From Nocardioides sp. Root682 (lineage in GTDB: Bacteria; Actinomycetota; Actinomycetes; Propionibacteriales; Nocardioidaceae): DNA of 64,000 bases. The stretch covers positions 186,001 to 250,000 of the forward strand of contig NZ_LMHJ01000002.1 of NCBI RefSeq assembly GCF_001427795.1. The letters are read 5' to 3'. Below, piece by piece: positions 43,058 through 50,326 of this stretch (position 1 is its first letter; each line of letters begins with the position of its first letter). The notes under the pieces are model-generated. The model was not told the DNA's origin and did not search any database. It saw nothing but the letters and a program-made list of their open reading frames with translations. The translations under genes were made by a program, and so were the position numbers.

Positions 43058-43069
43058 CACGAGCCTGCG

Positions 43070-43933
43070 TCACCTGAGGACGCGGAACGCCCCCGGTGTC
43101 GTACCGGTACGCCGGCGGAAGTAGGAGGAGAAGTTGGAGGGATCGTCGAAGCCCAGCTGTTCGGCGATTTCCGCAACCGAAGTGTCGCCGTGGCGCAGCT
43201 GCCGCTTGGCCTCCAGCACAACCCGCTCGTCGATGAGCTCTTTTGCGGAGAGACCGGTGTGCTGGCGCGCGAGGCGATTGAGGGTCCGTGTCGAATAGCC
43301 GAGTCGGTCGGCGTACTCGCTGACCTTGTGCCAGGTGCGGAAGTTCTCCTCGACGTGGTCGCGGAACCATCTGTAGGCCTCGTGGGTCGGTTCCTGTGGT
43401 GTGGCGCCGCCGGCCGGTTCGACGAGCACGAGGTAGGCGAGGAGCGCAGAGAGCGAGTGCTCAAGACCAGCCTGGCGCAGGCTGCTCTGTTTCTGCGGGT
43501 CCAGGTCGATGCTGGTCGTCAGCAGGCCAATGGCGCGCAGGACGGGTGTGGCCTCGAGGTCTGCGGCGGTCCAGTGGTTTCGAGTGCGGACCAATTGAGA
43601 CCTGATCAGGTTGCTGGTGCGGTCGTCGATGGCGTGGGGGCCGAACATCACTACGGGGCCTTCGATGTCGTCGATGCGGCCCCATTGGTGGAGCTGGCCC
43701 GCGCGCACCCACAAGAGGTCGCCAGTGTTGAGGGTGTGGTCGGTGAAGTCGACCGTATGCACCTCGGTGCCGCTCTCGAGGTGGAAGAGCAGGTCGAAGT
43801 CGAGGACCTGGGAGGTGAGGAATTCCTGCGGTCCGCCGCGCTCGCGGATGCCCGCGAGGGTATTCACCTCGATGTCGCCGACATTCGACCCAGGGGAGAG
43901 GTAGCGCACTCGTCGGATCGGGGTCTGTCCCAT
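43070..43933 (-). CDS. AraC family transcriptional regulator
   Basis: A 287-residue AraC/XylS protein. The N-terminal cupin-like effector domain includes FHLESGTEVHTVDFTDHTLN and LLWVRAGQLHQWG. The C-terminal double helix-turn-helix has YSTRTLNRLARQHTGLSAKE and VAEIAEQLGFDDPSNFSSYF with the closing RRTGTTPGAFR. The start is uncertain between ATG 43933 and 43945. It is divergent from the MBL-fold/SnoaL gene pair and likely activates it. The intergenic ACCGTACGTACCGT is a possible site. Confidence 0.92.
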   Translation of the reverse strand: MGQTPIRRVRYLSPGSNVGDIEVNTLAGIRERGGPQEFLTSQVLDFDLLFHLESGTEVHTVDFTDHTLNTGDLLWVRAGQLHQWGRIDDIEGPVVMFGPHAIDDRTSNLIRSQLVRTRNHWTAADLEATPVLRAIGLLTTSIDLDPQKQSSLRQAGLEHSLSALLAYLVLVEPAGGATPQEPTHEAYRWFRDHVEENFRTWHKVSEYADRLGYSTRTLNRLARQHTGLSAKELIDERVVLEAKRQLRHGDTSVAEIAEQLGFDDPSNFSSYFRRRTGTTPGAFRVLR

Positions 43934-43997
43934 TTTCACCACCATAGCGACCGTACGTACCGTGAGAACAGCTCGCTCTGATCCTACGGTTACCAGC

Positions 43998-44804
43998 ATG
44001 ACCAACCTTGCCTACACCGTGATCGACGCGGCCGACTCGTCCCTGAACAAGACCAGCGTTCTGGTCACAGGAGAGACCGAGGCGCTCGTCGTCGACGCGG
44101 CCTTCACGCGCGCCGACGGCCACCGGATCGTCGCCGAGGTCCTGGATTCGGGCAAGCGGCTCACGACCGTGTTCATCAGCGCCGGAGACCCCGACTTCTA
44201 CTTCGGAGCCGAAGTGATCGCCGACGCGTTCCCCGAGGCGACCTTCGTGGCACCGGCCGACGTCATCGAGCACATCGAGCACAGCTACCAGGGCAAGCTC
44301 CAGGCCTGGGCGCACCTGGGTGCCAACCTGCCCACCCGCCTCGTTGACCTGGCACCGCTCACCGAGGCGAGCTTCACCGTCGACGGAACCACGATCGAGG
44401 TTCGTCGCGGCAGCGACCAGCTCGGCGACCGCGCCTGGTACCTGTTTGAGCCGTCGTCACGGTCCTTGGTCGGCGGTGTTCTGTTGTTCGAAGGCTTGCA
44501 CGTGTGGACCGCCGACAGTGCGACGACCGAGCTGCGCGCCGAATGGATCCGGGTACTGAACGACCTGGAGGCGCTCGACCCCTCCTTCGTCGTCGCCGGC
44601 CACCGCCTCGCGGGCGCTCCGACCGACCACACGGCCATCGTCCACACCCGCGACTACCTTGAGCTCTTCGAGAAGACCGTCGATGCTTCCGTGGATGCTG
44701 CTGAGGCAGAAGCCTCGCTCCTCGCTGCCTACCCGGACGCCGGGCTGAAGATTGCCGCAGGTCTCGGCACGAAGGTCGCCAAGGGCGAGATGACATGGGG
44801 CTGA
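43998..44804 (+). CDS. MBL-fold protein with degenerate metal-binding motif
   Basis: A 268-residue protein with metallo-beta-lactamase fold features, starting at ATG 43998. The canonical HxHxDH motif is replaced: VFISAGDPDFYFGAE at residues 58-72 has Ala62, Asp64 and Phe67 where histidines are expected, while Asp66 remains. A later histidine survives in FVVAGHRLAG. Loss of the main ligands suggests an altered metal site, a binding role or no hydrolase activity. The stop overlaps the SnoaL-like gene by 10 nt, and an AraC regulator is divergent. The substitution pattern is clean, with no sign of a broken frame, so it looks like a stable subfamily. Confidence 0.83.
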   Translation: MTNLAYTVIDAADSSLNKTSVLVTGETEALVVDAAFTRADGHRIVAEVLDSGKRLTTVFISAGDPDFYFGAEVIADAFPEATFVAPADVIEHIEHSYQGKLQAWAHLGANLPTRLVDLAPLTEASFTVDGTTIEVRRGSDQLGDRAWYLFEPSSRSLVGGVLLFEGLHVWTADSATTELRAEWIRVLNDLEALDPSFVVAGHRLAGAPTDHTAIVHTRDYLELFEKTVDASVDAAEAEASLLAAYPDAGLKIAAGLGTKVAKGEMTWG

Positions 44805-45199
44805 GCACCGAGGCGTCCCCCGCCGACGTCGTACGGCGCCAGTACCTCGCCTCGGCCGCTGGTGACCTGGAAGCCCTTCGAGCGACGCTCGCGCCCGATG
44901 TGGAGTGGACCGAGATGGCAGGTTTCCCTCTGGCCGGCACCTATCGCACCCCGCAGGGCGTGACGAAGAACGTGATGGAGAAGCTCGGCGTCGAGTGGGA
45001 GGACTGGATCGCCCATGACGACACCTACGTGATCGACGGAGAGAACGTGGTCGTCCTGGCGCGATACACCGCCAACCATCGAGCAACCGGCAAGTCGCTT
45101 GCCGCCCGCGTCGCCCACCACTTCGTCGTCCGTGGCGGACTCATCGTCAGGTTCGAGCAGTTCGTCGACACCGCGCTTGTCCGTGACGCGGGCACCTGA
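44795..45199 (+). CDS. SnoaL-like/NTF2-fold protein
   Basis: A 134-residue protein of the SnoaL-like NTF2 superfamily. The pattern VVRRQYLASAAGDLEALRAT then LAPDVEWTEMAGFPLAGTYR is characteristic, with a cone-shaped ligand pocket implied. Members act as small isomerases, cyclases, dehydratases or binding proteins. ATG 44795 overlaps the end of the MBL-fold gene, so the two are co-translated and probably share a pathway under the AraC regulator. Confidence 0.87.
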   Translation: MGLSTEASPADVVRRQYLASAAGDLEALRATLAPDVEWTEMAGFPLAGTYRTPQGVTKNVMEKLGVEWEDWIAHDDTYVIDGENVVVLARYTANHRATGKSLAARVAHHFVVRGGLIVRFEQFVDTALVRDAGT

Positions 45200-45228
45200 G
45201 ATTCGGCCCGCGACCACTCAACGGCAGA

Positions 45229-46167
45229 TTAGGGCTGGTGCGTCTCGGTGGGGACATGGTCGTGCAAGAACGCGATCTGGTCGGCGATCACGGTGGTGAA
45301 CAGCGGCTCGATGTAGGGGTCGAAGTGGCCGGCGGAGTAGACGCGGACGGTGGGCGCGGCCATGCGGGCGGCGGCTGCTTCTGCGACGTGGCGTGGTGTG
45401 ACGGCGTCTTGGTCTGCGATCTGGATGAGGGCGGGACAGGTGACTCCGCGGGCCCATCGCTTGGGGGAGTAGAGGCCAATCTTGAGGACGATCCTCGCGG
45501 CGACGTTGGAGGGGTAGTCCCCGGTCTTGAGGCCGGACTCGGTGATGAGCTTGTTCATGCCGGGCAGGGCGTCGGGTGAGGTCATGACGGCGGTTTGGCC
45601 GGGTCGACCTGCCGAGTCGACGTACACGGGGCTTCGGCTTGTCCAGGCGTTGACCTGGTCGCGGATACCGACGATGCCGACACGCAGGCTGGGCAGGAGA
45701 CCGGTGGCACGCACCGCTGCGGGTCCGCTGACGTGGGGCACCTGGGCGATGATCGCCGCCAGCGGCTCACCTTGTCCGGCGAGGCTGATGACGTGACCGC
45801 CGGCGAACGACGTGCCCCAGGCCACCACCCGGTCGGGGTCGACTCCGGGCAACGTGCGGGCGTAGGCCAGGGCGGCTCGCCAATCCTGGTGCTGCATGCG
45901 CACATCGAGCACCTGGCGCGGCGTACCGGCGCTGTCGCCGAAGCCTCGGTAGTCGAAGACTGTGACCGCGTAGCCGGCGGCGGCGAATCGTTCCGCGTAG
46001 GCGTACAAGCGCAGGGCACGCACGCCGCCGAAGCCGTGGGCCATGACGACCACCGGGACTGTTTTGTGCTTCCCGGCGGGCCGATAGACGCGGACCGCGC
46101 ACTCGGTTCCTTCGGACAGAAAGGTGTCCTCCGACCAGGTGTAGCTGCTCTCGGTGGGCTGGGTCAC
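45229..46167 (-). CDS. Alpha/beta hydrolase
   Basis: A 312-residue alpha/beta hydrolase-fold protein. Oxyanion-hole motif is VVVMAHGFGGVRALRLYAYA, the nucleophile serine is in DRVVAWGTSFAGGHVISLAG (a GxSxA variant of GxSxG), the acid is near LIQIADQDAVTPR and the histidine is in VRVYSAGHFDPYIEP. GTG 46167 is used because AGGAG lies 5 nt upstream; longer in-frame starts cross the operator region. Similarity is to the dienelactone hydrolase/acetyl-xylan-esterase-like group. It is divergent from a TetR gene with two operator copies between. The substrate is unknown. Confidence 0.88.
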   Translation of the reverse strand: MTQPTESSYTWSEDTFLSEGTECAVRVYRPAGKHKTVPVVVMAHGFGGVRALRLYAYAERFAAAGYAVTVFDYRGFGDSAGTPRQVLDVRMQHQDWRAALAYARTLPGVDPDRVVAWGTSFAGGHVISLAGQGEPLAAIIAQVPHVSGPAAVRATGLLPSLRVGIVGIRDQVNAWTSRSPVYVDSAGRPGQTAVMTSPDALPGMNKLITESGLKTGDYPSNVAARIVLKIGLYSPKRWARGVTCPALIQIADQDAVTPRHVAEAAAARMAAPTVRVYSAGHFDPYIEPLFTTVIADQIAFLHDHVPTETHQP

Positions 46168-46185
46168 GATGGCTCCTCGCGTGCT

Positions 46186-46234
46186 CTTGAATGACGTACA
46201 AGAAAGGTAGGAGAGTTCTTGAACGTCAGTCAAG
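46186..46234. promoter_or_regulatory. Pair of inverted operator copies between hydrolase and TetR genes
   Basis: CTTGAATGACGTACAAG (46186-46202) and CTTGAACGTCAGTCAAG (46218-46234) are near-perfect inverted copies of each other: 15 of 17 bases match after reverse complementing one. Each also has CTTG...CAAG dyad ends. They are centred 32 bp (three helical turns) apart, so two TetR dimers would bind on the same DNA face. Confidence 0.65.
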
Positions 46235-46246
46235 ATAAGGTGACGC

Positions 46247-46783
46247 ATGCCTCGAAACCGTAGACCGCAGGATCGTGAGGAGAAGCTCGCGGAGATCGTT
46301 GCCGCCGCGACTGCCCTGTTCACGGAGACAGGTTTTGACGAGACGTCGATGGCGAAGGTGGCCTCGGCTGCCGGAGTCACTACGAACACCATCTACTGGT
46401 ACTTCGCCGACAAGGACGCGCTCCTGGTCGCGGTCCTGGACGCAGTCCTCGGAGCCGCGCTCGCTGAAGCCGCGCGGGAATCCGGCCGACCCTGGACCGA
46501 GCAGGTCCTGTGGGCCGTCGATCGGCTCGACACCTACAAGCGGCTGGTCACTGTTGTGCACGCACGCGCGGCAACGTCCGAAGTGGTCGGCCTCTGGCAC
46601 GACAACTTCCACGCCCTGGTCGACACGATGATGGTCGAGGGTTTCCGCGAAGCCGGGGTCGCGGAAGGCGATCTGGCCGCGATGACGAAGATCGGTGCCT
46701 TCGTGGTCGAGGGCCTGCTGACCCACTCCCATGGTGAACAAGACCGCCGGGCGATCATCGGGCTCCTCACACAGCCTCGATAG
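46247..46783 (+). CDS. TetR family transcriptional regulator
   Basis: A 178-residue TetR protein starting at ATG 46247. The N-terminus is basic (PRNRRPQDREEKLAEIV) and the helix-turn-helix reads DETSMAKVASAAGVTTNTIY then WYFADKDALLVAVLD. The remainder is a short helical effector domain. It is divergent from the alpha/beta hydrolase gene; the paired operators in the 79-bp gap suggest it represses the hydrolase and itself. Confidence 0.93.
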   Translation: MPRNRRPQDREEKLAEIVAAATALFTETGFDETSMAKVASAAGVTTNTIYWYFADKDALLVAVLDAVLGAALAEAARESGRPWTEQVLWAVDRLDTYKRLVTVVHARAATSEVVGLWHDNFHALVDTMMVEGFREAGVAEGDLAAMTKIGAFVVEGLLTHSHGEQDRRAIIGLLTQPR

Positions 46784-46924
46784 CTCGCTCGATTGGCACA
46801 CTCAGGCCCATGGCGCGGGCAAGTCGCTACCAGGCTTCTCTGCGTCCGTGACGCGGCGGAATGGGCACGTGATTCGTGCAGCAGACCCTAGCGTCGATCA
46901 TTCACGGCACCAGGGCGAAGCGAG

Positions 46925-47191
46925 TTATGGGATGTCTGGGATCTCAAGGCCAACACCTTCGATCCAGGCACGCCACGCCACAAGTCCGTCCCACGCGATG
47001 TCGACTTCCGTCCTCGGCTTCGACCATTGCGGTGATGGTTACGCGCTCGATGGACTCGGGGTCATCAATTGTGCCCGACCCGAGCGACGAGGTGTGCCAG
47101 CCATTCCGGACCATTTGTCGGGGCTCGTCGGTAGCGTTGCAAGGAGCTTGCGGCACCCCTCACGGGAAATCGGGCCCGTAGCGTCGGACAT
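46925..47191 (-). pseudogene. Degraded small gene with two compensating frameshifts
   Basis: Three coding-like pieces on the minus strand only join if two frameshifts are allowed. The frame from ATG 47191 reads MSDATGPISREGCRKLLATL and then SPDKWSG; a second frame contains SIERVTITAMVEAED; the first frame resumes with EVDIAWDGLVAWRAWIEGVG and ends at TAA 46925. Start and stop are in the same frame (267 bp), so the shifts cancel. An in-frame TAA lies near 47037-47039. About 89 residues are implied. It lies divergent to the polymorphic toxin gene and may be an old immunity or toxin-associated gene. The 436-bp gap 46784-47218 has no other convincing gene. Confidence 0.4.
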
Positions 47192-47218
47192 CGGTGGCGA
47201 GCAGACGAGGAGCCAGAG

Positions 47219-49228
47219 TTGGGACGTGCGGATCAAGGGCGCCGCAAGCACAAGACGCGGGAGAAAAACGGCGATTTGCGGTATAGGCATAAGTCCGTGC
47301 GGACGACACATAGCAAGCAGTCCCGCGTGGCTGAGCAGTGGCAAGCTAGCGGTTGGGAGTTCGTATCGCAGCAGGAGGGACGATTGCGAACCGAGATGAC
47401 CTTCCGCCGCGCGTTGCCCAATCGGCCATGGCGCCTTCTGATTGCACGGGCAGGTCTGGCCCTATGCATCGTGGCTGGACTCGTCGTTGCTTCGACCCAG
47501 TTGCCTTCCATCAAAGACCCGCTCGCCGAAGTTCGTGCCGATGCCCACGCGGCGATCGAGGCTCTTGAGGCCGGCGACCTTGTGGCGCTCGAAACTCGAT
47601 TGGCAGCCAACCGCGCAAACGCCGACTTCGCCTACTTCTTCACGTCCCGGACCACTCCTCGCGCCCTCGGCGACGCGCTAGCCTCCGTTGCGAGTGGGAC
47701 CTACGTTGCTCCGCTTAAGGCAGATATCGACCCCCACGCCTATGACGTCACCCTCACCGATCTGGCGGGCACGTTAGGCCTGGCGACCTTTGGGACCGGC
47801 AATCGTTCCTTGCCTGTCGAATGGAGTGACGACTTCATCACCGCGTCGACCACTCCCGAGGTGCTTTACGGCAACGAGACCGAGAACGCCGAAGGCCCCG
47901 GTCAAGACCGCGTCGACCAAGATGTAGCCAACAAGCAGAACCTCCTGCTGCTCCTATCTCGCGGATATTGGTCAACCGAATTCCTTGAGGCTGTTACGGA
48001 CGCGTACTGGTATTACGACCATGAGAAAGGCGACGCCGCGTGGCCCGGGACCCCATACCGCAGGGTTCCCGTCGGCTTTGACTCCGTCGAGGACGCGAAA
48101 TACGCGCCGGCCCCGAGCGGTCGCTTCCTCACCGACGGCATCCTCGCCCTGACGGCAGCGCTGACCGCGAACCCGGGGGCCAGTGCTTGGGCTTTCACCG
48201 GATTCCAACCGGGCACCGAGAAGATCGACGGCACTGACTACGCCATCGGGAAGTTCACCCACTACCTGCTGTTTGAGCATCGGTACCCCGAATCGTCCGA
48301 CTTCGAGAGCTTGGGGATGACAGCAACGCTTACCGCATTGTCTTCCGCGATCGATGCCACGAACGGGGCGGGCGGCGCCAATGTGTCTTCCGGCTCGGAC
48401 GATGAAGGACCAACGCACGACTCGGTTGTCCTCCAGACCCTGGCCCAGGAAGTCACCGAGGACAGCGGATGCTCGTGGAACCCGATCGACTACTGGCATT
48501 GCGCTGTTGACGTTGTCGAGGCTGTACTTCACTGGATCCGCCGTTGGGGACACTTGGTGCTCGACATCTTGGCGGTAGGCGCCAGCACTGTCGCTGGTGT
48601 CGCTGTCGTTTTTGTTCCTCCCCCCTTCGGTTTGGCGGTTGCCGCTGGGGCAGAGCATGTCGCCGTCGCTGCGGCCAGCATCAACGCAACGTGGTACGTC
48701 ATCGAGGGCGACTACACCAATGCCGGCTTGTCTCTCGCGGCAGCCGCCCCCGGCATTGGCTTCGCCCGGATCGCGAAGTATTTCAAGGCCGGCATCCGTG
48801 CGGAGCAGGGTGCAGTGGCCGCGGTTAGGGTCGAAAAGGCCGCCGGAAAGGCCGACGAAGTCGCCAGGGTAAGCAATGAGATCCGGGTTGCGGCGGGGGC
48901 GGAGAACACGATGGCAAGACTGGTATCCGCCGATACGCCGCGGCCGAATCTCCGGGTAACGACCAAGGCCCAGATCCGTGAGGCGGCACCCAAGAATGCT
49001 GACGGCGACTTCATCGATCCCAGGGGGAAAGTGATTTCCAAAGACGGAGAGTTCCACTACGGGCACAGGCACGGATACGAGGCGAGATGCGCGAAGCAGA
49101 AGGCGATATCTCTTGGGTGGACCGTTCAGCAATACGCCGACTACTTCAACGACCCGACTCATTTCCAGATCGAGGATCCGTCCACCAACCTGAGCCATAA
49201 GGACGAGTCAGACGTTTGTGCTGCGTAG
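47219..49228 (+). CDS. Polymorphic toxin with C-terminal GH-E (HNH/Endo VII) nuclease domain
   Basis: A 669-residue protein. TTG 47219 is supported by GAGGAG 6 nt upstream. After a basic N-terminus (about 70 residues) there is one transmembrane helix (LLIARAGLALCIVAGLVVAS). A long extracytoplasmic region of unknown fold follows, then a hydrophobic pre-toxin segment around residues 455-530 (VAGVAVVFVPPPFGLAVAAG; GDYTNAGLSLAAAAPGIGF). The final 70 residues carry the GH-E nuclease pattern: YGHRHGYE at 614-621, then HFQIEDPSTNLSHKDE at 648-663. Such domains are DNases of bacterial conflict systems, delivered to neighbouring cells. It is followed directly by a truncated ankyrin-type gene, the expected immunity position. 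The delivery route is unknown. Confidence 0.82.
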   Translation: MGRADQGRRKHKTREKNGDLRYRHKSVRTTHSKQSRVAEQWQASGWEFVSQQEGRLRTEMTFRRALPNRPWRLLIARAGLALCIVAGLVVASTQLPSIKDPLAEVRADAHAAIEALEAGDLVALETRLAANRANADFAYFFTSRTTPRALGDALASVASGTYVAPLKADIDPHAYDVTLTDLAGTLGLATFGTGNRSLPVEWSDDFITASTTPEVLYGNETENAEGPGQDRVDQDVANKQNLLLLLSRGYWSTEFLEAVTDAYWYYDHEKGDAAWPGTPYRRVPVGFDSVEDAKYAPAPSGRFLTDGILALTAALTANPGASAWAFTGFQPGTEKIDGTDYAIGKFTHYLLFEHRYPESSDFESLGMTATLTALSSAIDATNGAGGANVSSGSDDEGPTHDSVVLQTLAQEVTEDSGCSWNPIDYWHCAVDVVEAVLHWIRRWGHLVLDILAVGASTVAGVAVVFVPPPFGLAVAAGAEHVAVAAASINATWYVIEGDYTNAGLSLAAAAPGIGFARIAKYFKAGIRAEQGAVAAVRVEKAAGKADEVARVSNEIRVAAGAENTMARLVSADTPRPNLRVTTKAQIREAAPKNADGDFIDPRGKVISKDGEFHYGHRHGYEARCAKQKAISLGWTVQQYADYFNDPTHFQIEDPSTNLSHKDESDVCAA

Positions 49229-49347
49229 GCACTCAGCTTCGGGCCGCGGTCGCGGATGACAACGTGGTGATGCTCAAGGATCTGCTCGCAGAGGGCCAGT
49301 CGCCGGACGCCCAGGACCAGCAGGGGGCCCACTGCACCAATGGGTGA
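49216..49347 (+). pseudogene. Truncated ankyrin-repeat immunity gene remnant
   Basis: In a frame overlapping the toxin stop, from a possible TTG at 49216, the sequence reads TQLRAAVADDNVVMLKDLLA then EGQSPDAQDQQGA. This is the clear start of an ankyrin repeat (A-A-x-x-D-N-V-x-x-L-K-x-L-L-x-x-G-x-x-x-D). After 32 residues the similarity stops and the frame ends with HCTNG and TGA at 49345. Ankyrin proteins are known immunity partners of polymorphic nuclease toxins and normally exceed 100 residues. The fragment is therefore interpreted as the 5' end of a broken immunity gene. Confidence 0.6.
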
Positions 49348-49355
49348 CACCTTGA

Positions 49356-49373
49356 CCGCCCCATAGTGGGCGG
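49356..49373. terminator. Hairpin between convergent transcripts
   Basis: CCGCCC (49356-49361) and GGGCGG (49368-49373) form a 6-bp stem with a 6-nt loop in the gap between the toxin/immunity unit and the convergent nitroreductase-like gene. It may end both transcripts. Confidence 0.45.
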
Positions 49374-49385
49374 ATTGGGCGTACC

Positions 49386-49841
49386 TCAGCGCGGAGCCAG
49401 CACCACGATCGGCAATGGCCGCGTCGTACGTTGCCGGTACTTCGCGAACGTGCCCCGGTTGGCCTTGTTGCAGAGCGAGAACATCCGCTCGTAGTCCGGG
49501 TCATCCGTGCGCACGGTCCGAGCAGTCCCGACAATCTTGCGGACGCCGACCTGGAACTCGACGTCCTTGTTGGCCTCCAGGTTGAGGATCCACGCGGGGT
49601 CGCGGCGAGCGCCGCCGTTGGATCCGACGACCAGGCGATTGTCGCCGTCGGTCGCGTAGACCAATGCCGTCGTACGACGAAGTCCGCTCTTGCGGCCCGT
49701 TGTCCGCAGTAGGAGGGTCGGCATGCCCATCAGCAACCGGTGCCCGACGAGGCCGCGGGAGGTCTCGTAGATCTTCTGGTGGGCGTCGAGCGTGGCGAGG
49801 AACAAGTCGCGCTGGGACGGGAGCTTCATGGGGGAGAGCAT
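49386..49841 (-). CDS. Deazaflavin (F420)-dependent nitroreductase family protein
   Basis: A protein of about 151 residues of the Ddn/F420-dependent split-barrel family. Diagnostic pieces are LLLRTTGRKSGLRRTTALVY, VGSNGGARRDPAWILNLEAN and EFQVGVRKIVGTARTV. These proteins use reduced F420 to reduce quinones, enones or nitro compounds and are abundant in actinobacteria. Two close starts are possible (ATG 49841 and 49829) and neither has a clear ribosome site. It is divergent from the small S24-like gene. Confidence 0.87.
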   Translation of the reverse strand: MLSPMKLPSQRDLFLATLDAHQKIYETSRGLVGHRLLMGMPTLLLRTTGRKSGLRRTTALVYATDGDNRLVVGSNGGARRDPAWILNLEANKDVEFQVGVRKIVGTARTVRTDDPDYERMFSLCNKANRGTFAKYRQRTTRPLPIVVLAPR

Positions 49842-49872
49842 GCCAGCCCGCGGCGACCGGTACGCTTCGAAC

Positions 49873-50274
49873 ATGCGTTCGGGCCGGCGGGTGGACGGGG
49901 TGCAGGACCATTTGCCGTTCGACCTCGCTCCGACGGCCGGTCCAAGCGACCCTTCCCCGTCAGTACGACGCCCGCGGACTCCGCCGCCGATCGACCGCAA
50001 CCGCTTCCGGCTGCGCAATGACGCCCTCGCCTCGCACGGCTGGCCGGCCGGCACCGAGCTGCTCGTCGACCCGGACCGTCGCCCGCGTCGCGGCCAGGTC
50101 GCGCTCGTGTCCGAGGGCGGGCGGCTGAAGATCGGCGTCTTCGACCTGCAGCTCGGCCGCGGCGTACTCCGGACCGACCGAGGCTCGGTCTGGCTGGGTG
50201 CGTCCGCGCGCTTCGTCGGTGTCGTGACTCTCGTCGGTGCGCCGTTCGAGGGGATGCCGGACGTGGCGGGCTGA
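49873..50274 (+). CDS. Small protein resembling an S24/LexA-type peptidase domain without catalytic serine
   Basis: A 133-residue protein. From residue 45 the sequence FRLRNDALASHGWPAGTELL then VDPDRRPRRGQVALVSEGGR and LKIGVF follows the beta-strand order of the S24/signal-peptidase-like fold (intake of GTxLLVxP, GxxAL). The serine-methionine motif and the lysine of active LexA-type peptidases are not visible. A binding or regulatory role is more likely than peptidase activity. The N-terminus is proline-rich and probably disordered. Start ATG 49873 is tentative. Confidence 0.6.
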   Translation: MRSGRRVDGVQDHLPFDLAPTAGPSDPSPSVRRPRTPPPIDRNRFRLRNDALASHGWPAGTELLVDPDRRPRRGQVALVSEGGRLKIGVFDLQLGRGVLRTDRGSVWLGASARFVGVVTLVGAPFEGMPDVAG

Positions 50275-50302
50275 GTCCGCGAAGAGGGGATCGCGGATCG
50301 CC

Positions 50303-50318
50303 GTAGAACGTGTTCTAC
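50303..50318. promoter_or_regulatory. KstR-like palindromic operator
   Basis: GTAGAAC-GT-GTTCTAC is a perfect palindrome. Its core fits TnnAACnnGTTnnA, the established motif of the cholesterol-catabolism repressor KstR of mycobacteria and rhodococci. It ends 8 bp before the GTG start of the acetoacetate decarboxylase family gene. A cholesterol oxidase gene is present at 31964-33589, so steroid use by this organism is plausible. Confidence 0.6.
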
Positions 50319-50326
50319 TTCTGCTC

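Noticed and set aside
46731..47399. Plus-strand open frame of 222 codons between TetR and toxin genes
   Set aside because: No ribosome site or family resemblance; better coding text is on the minus strand (the degraded gene) and in the toxin frame.
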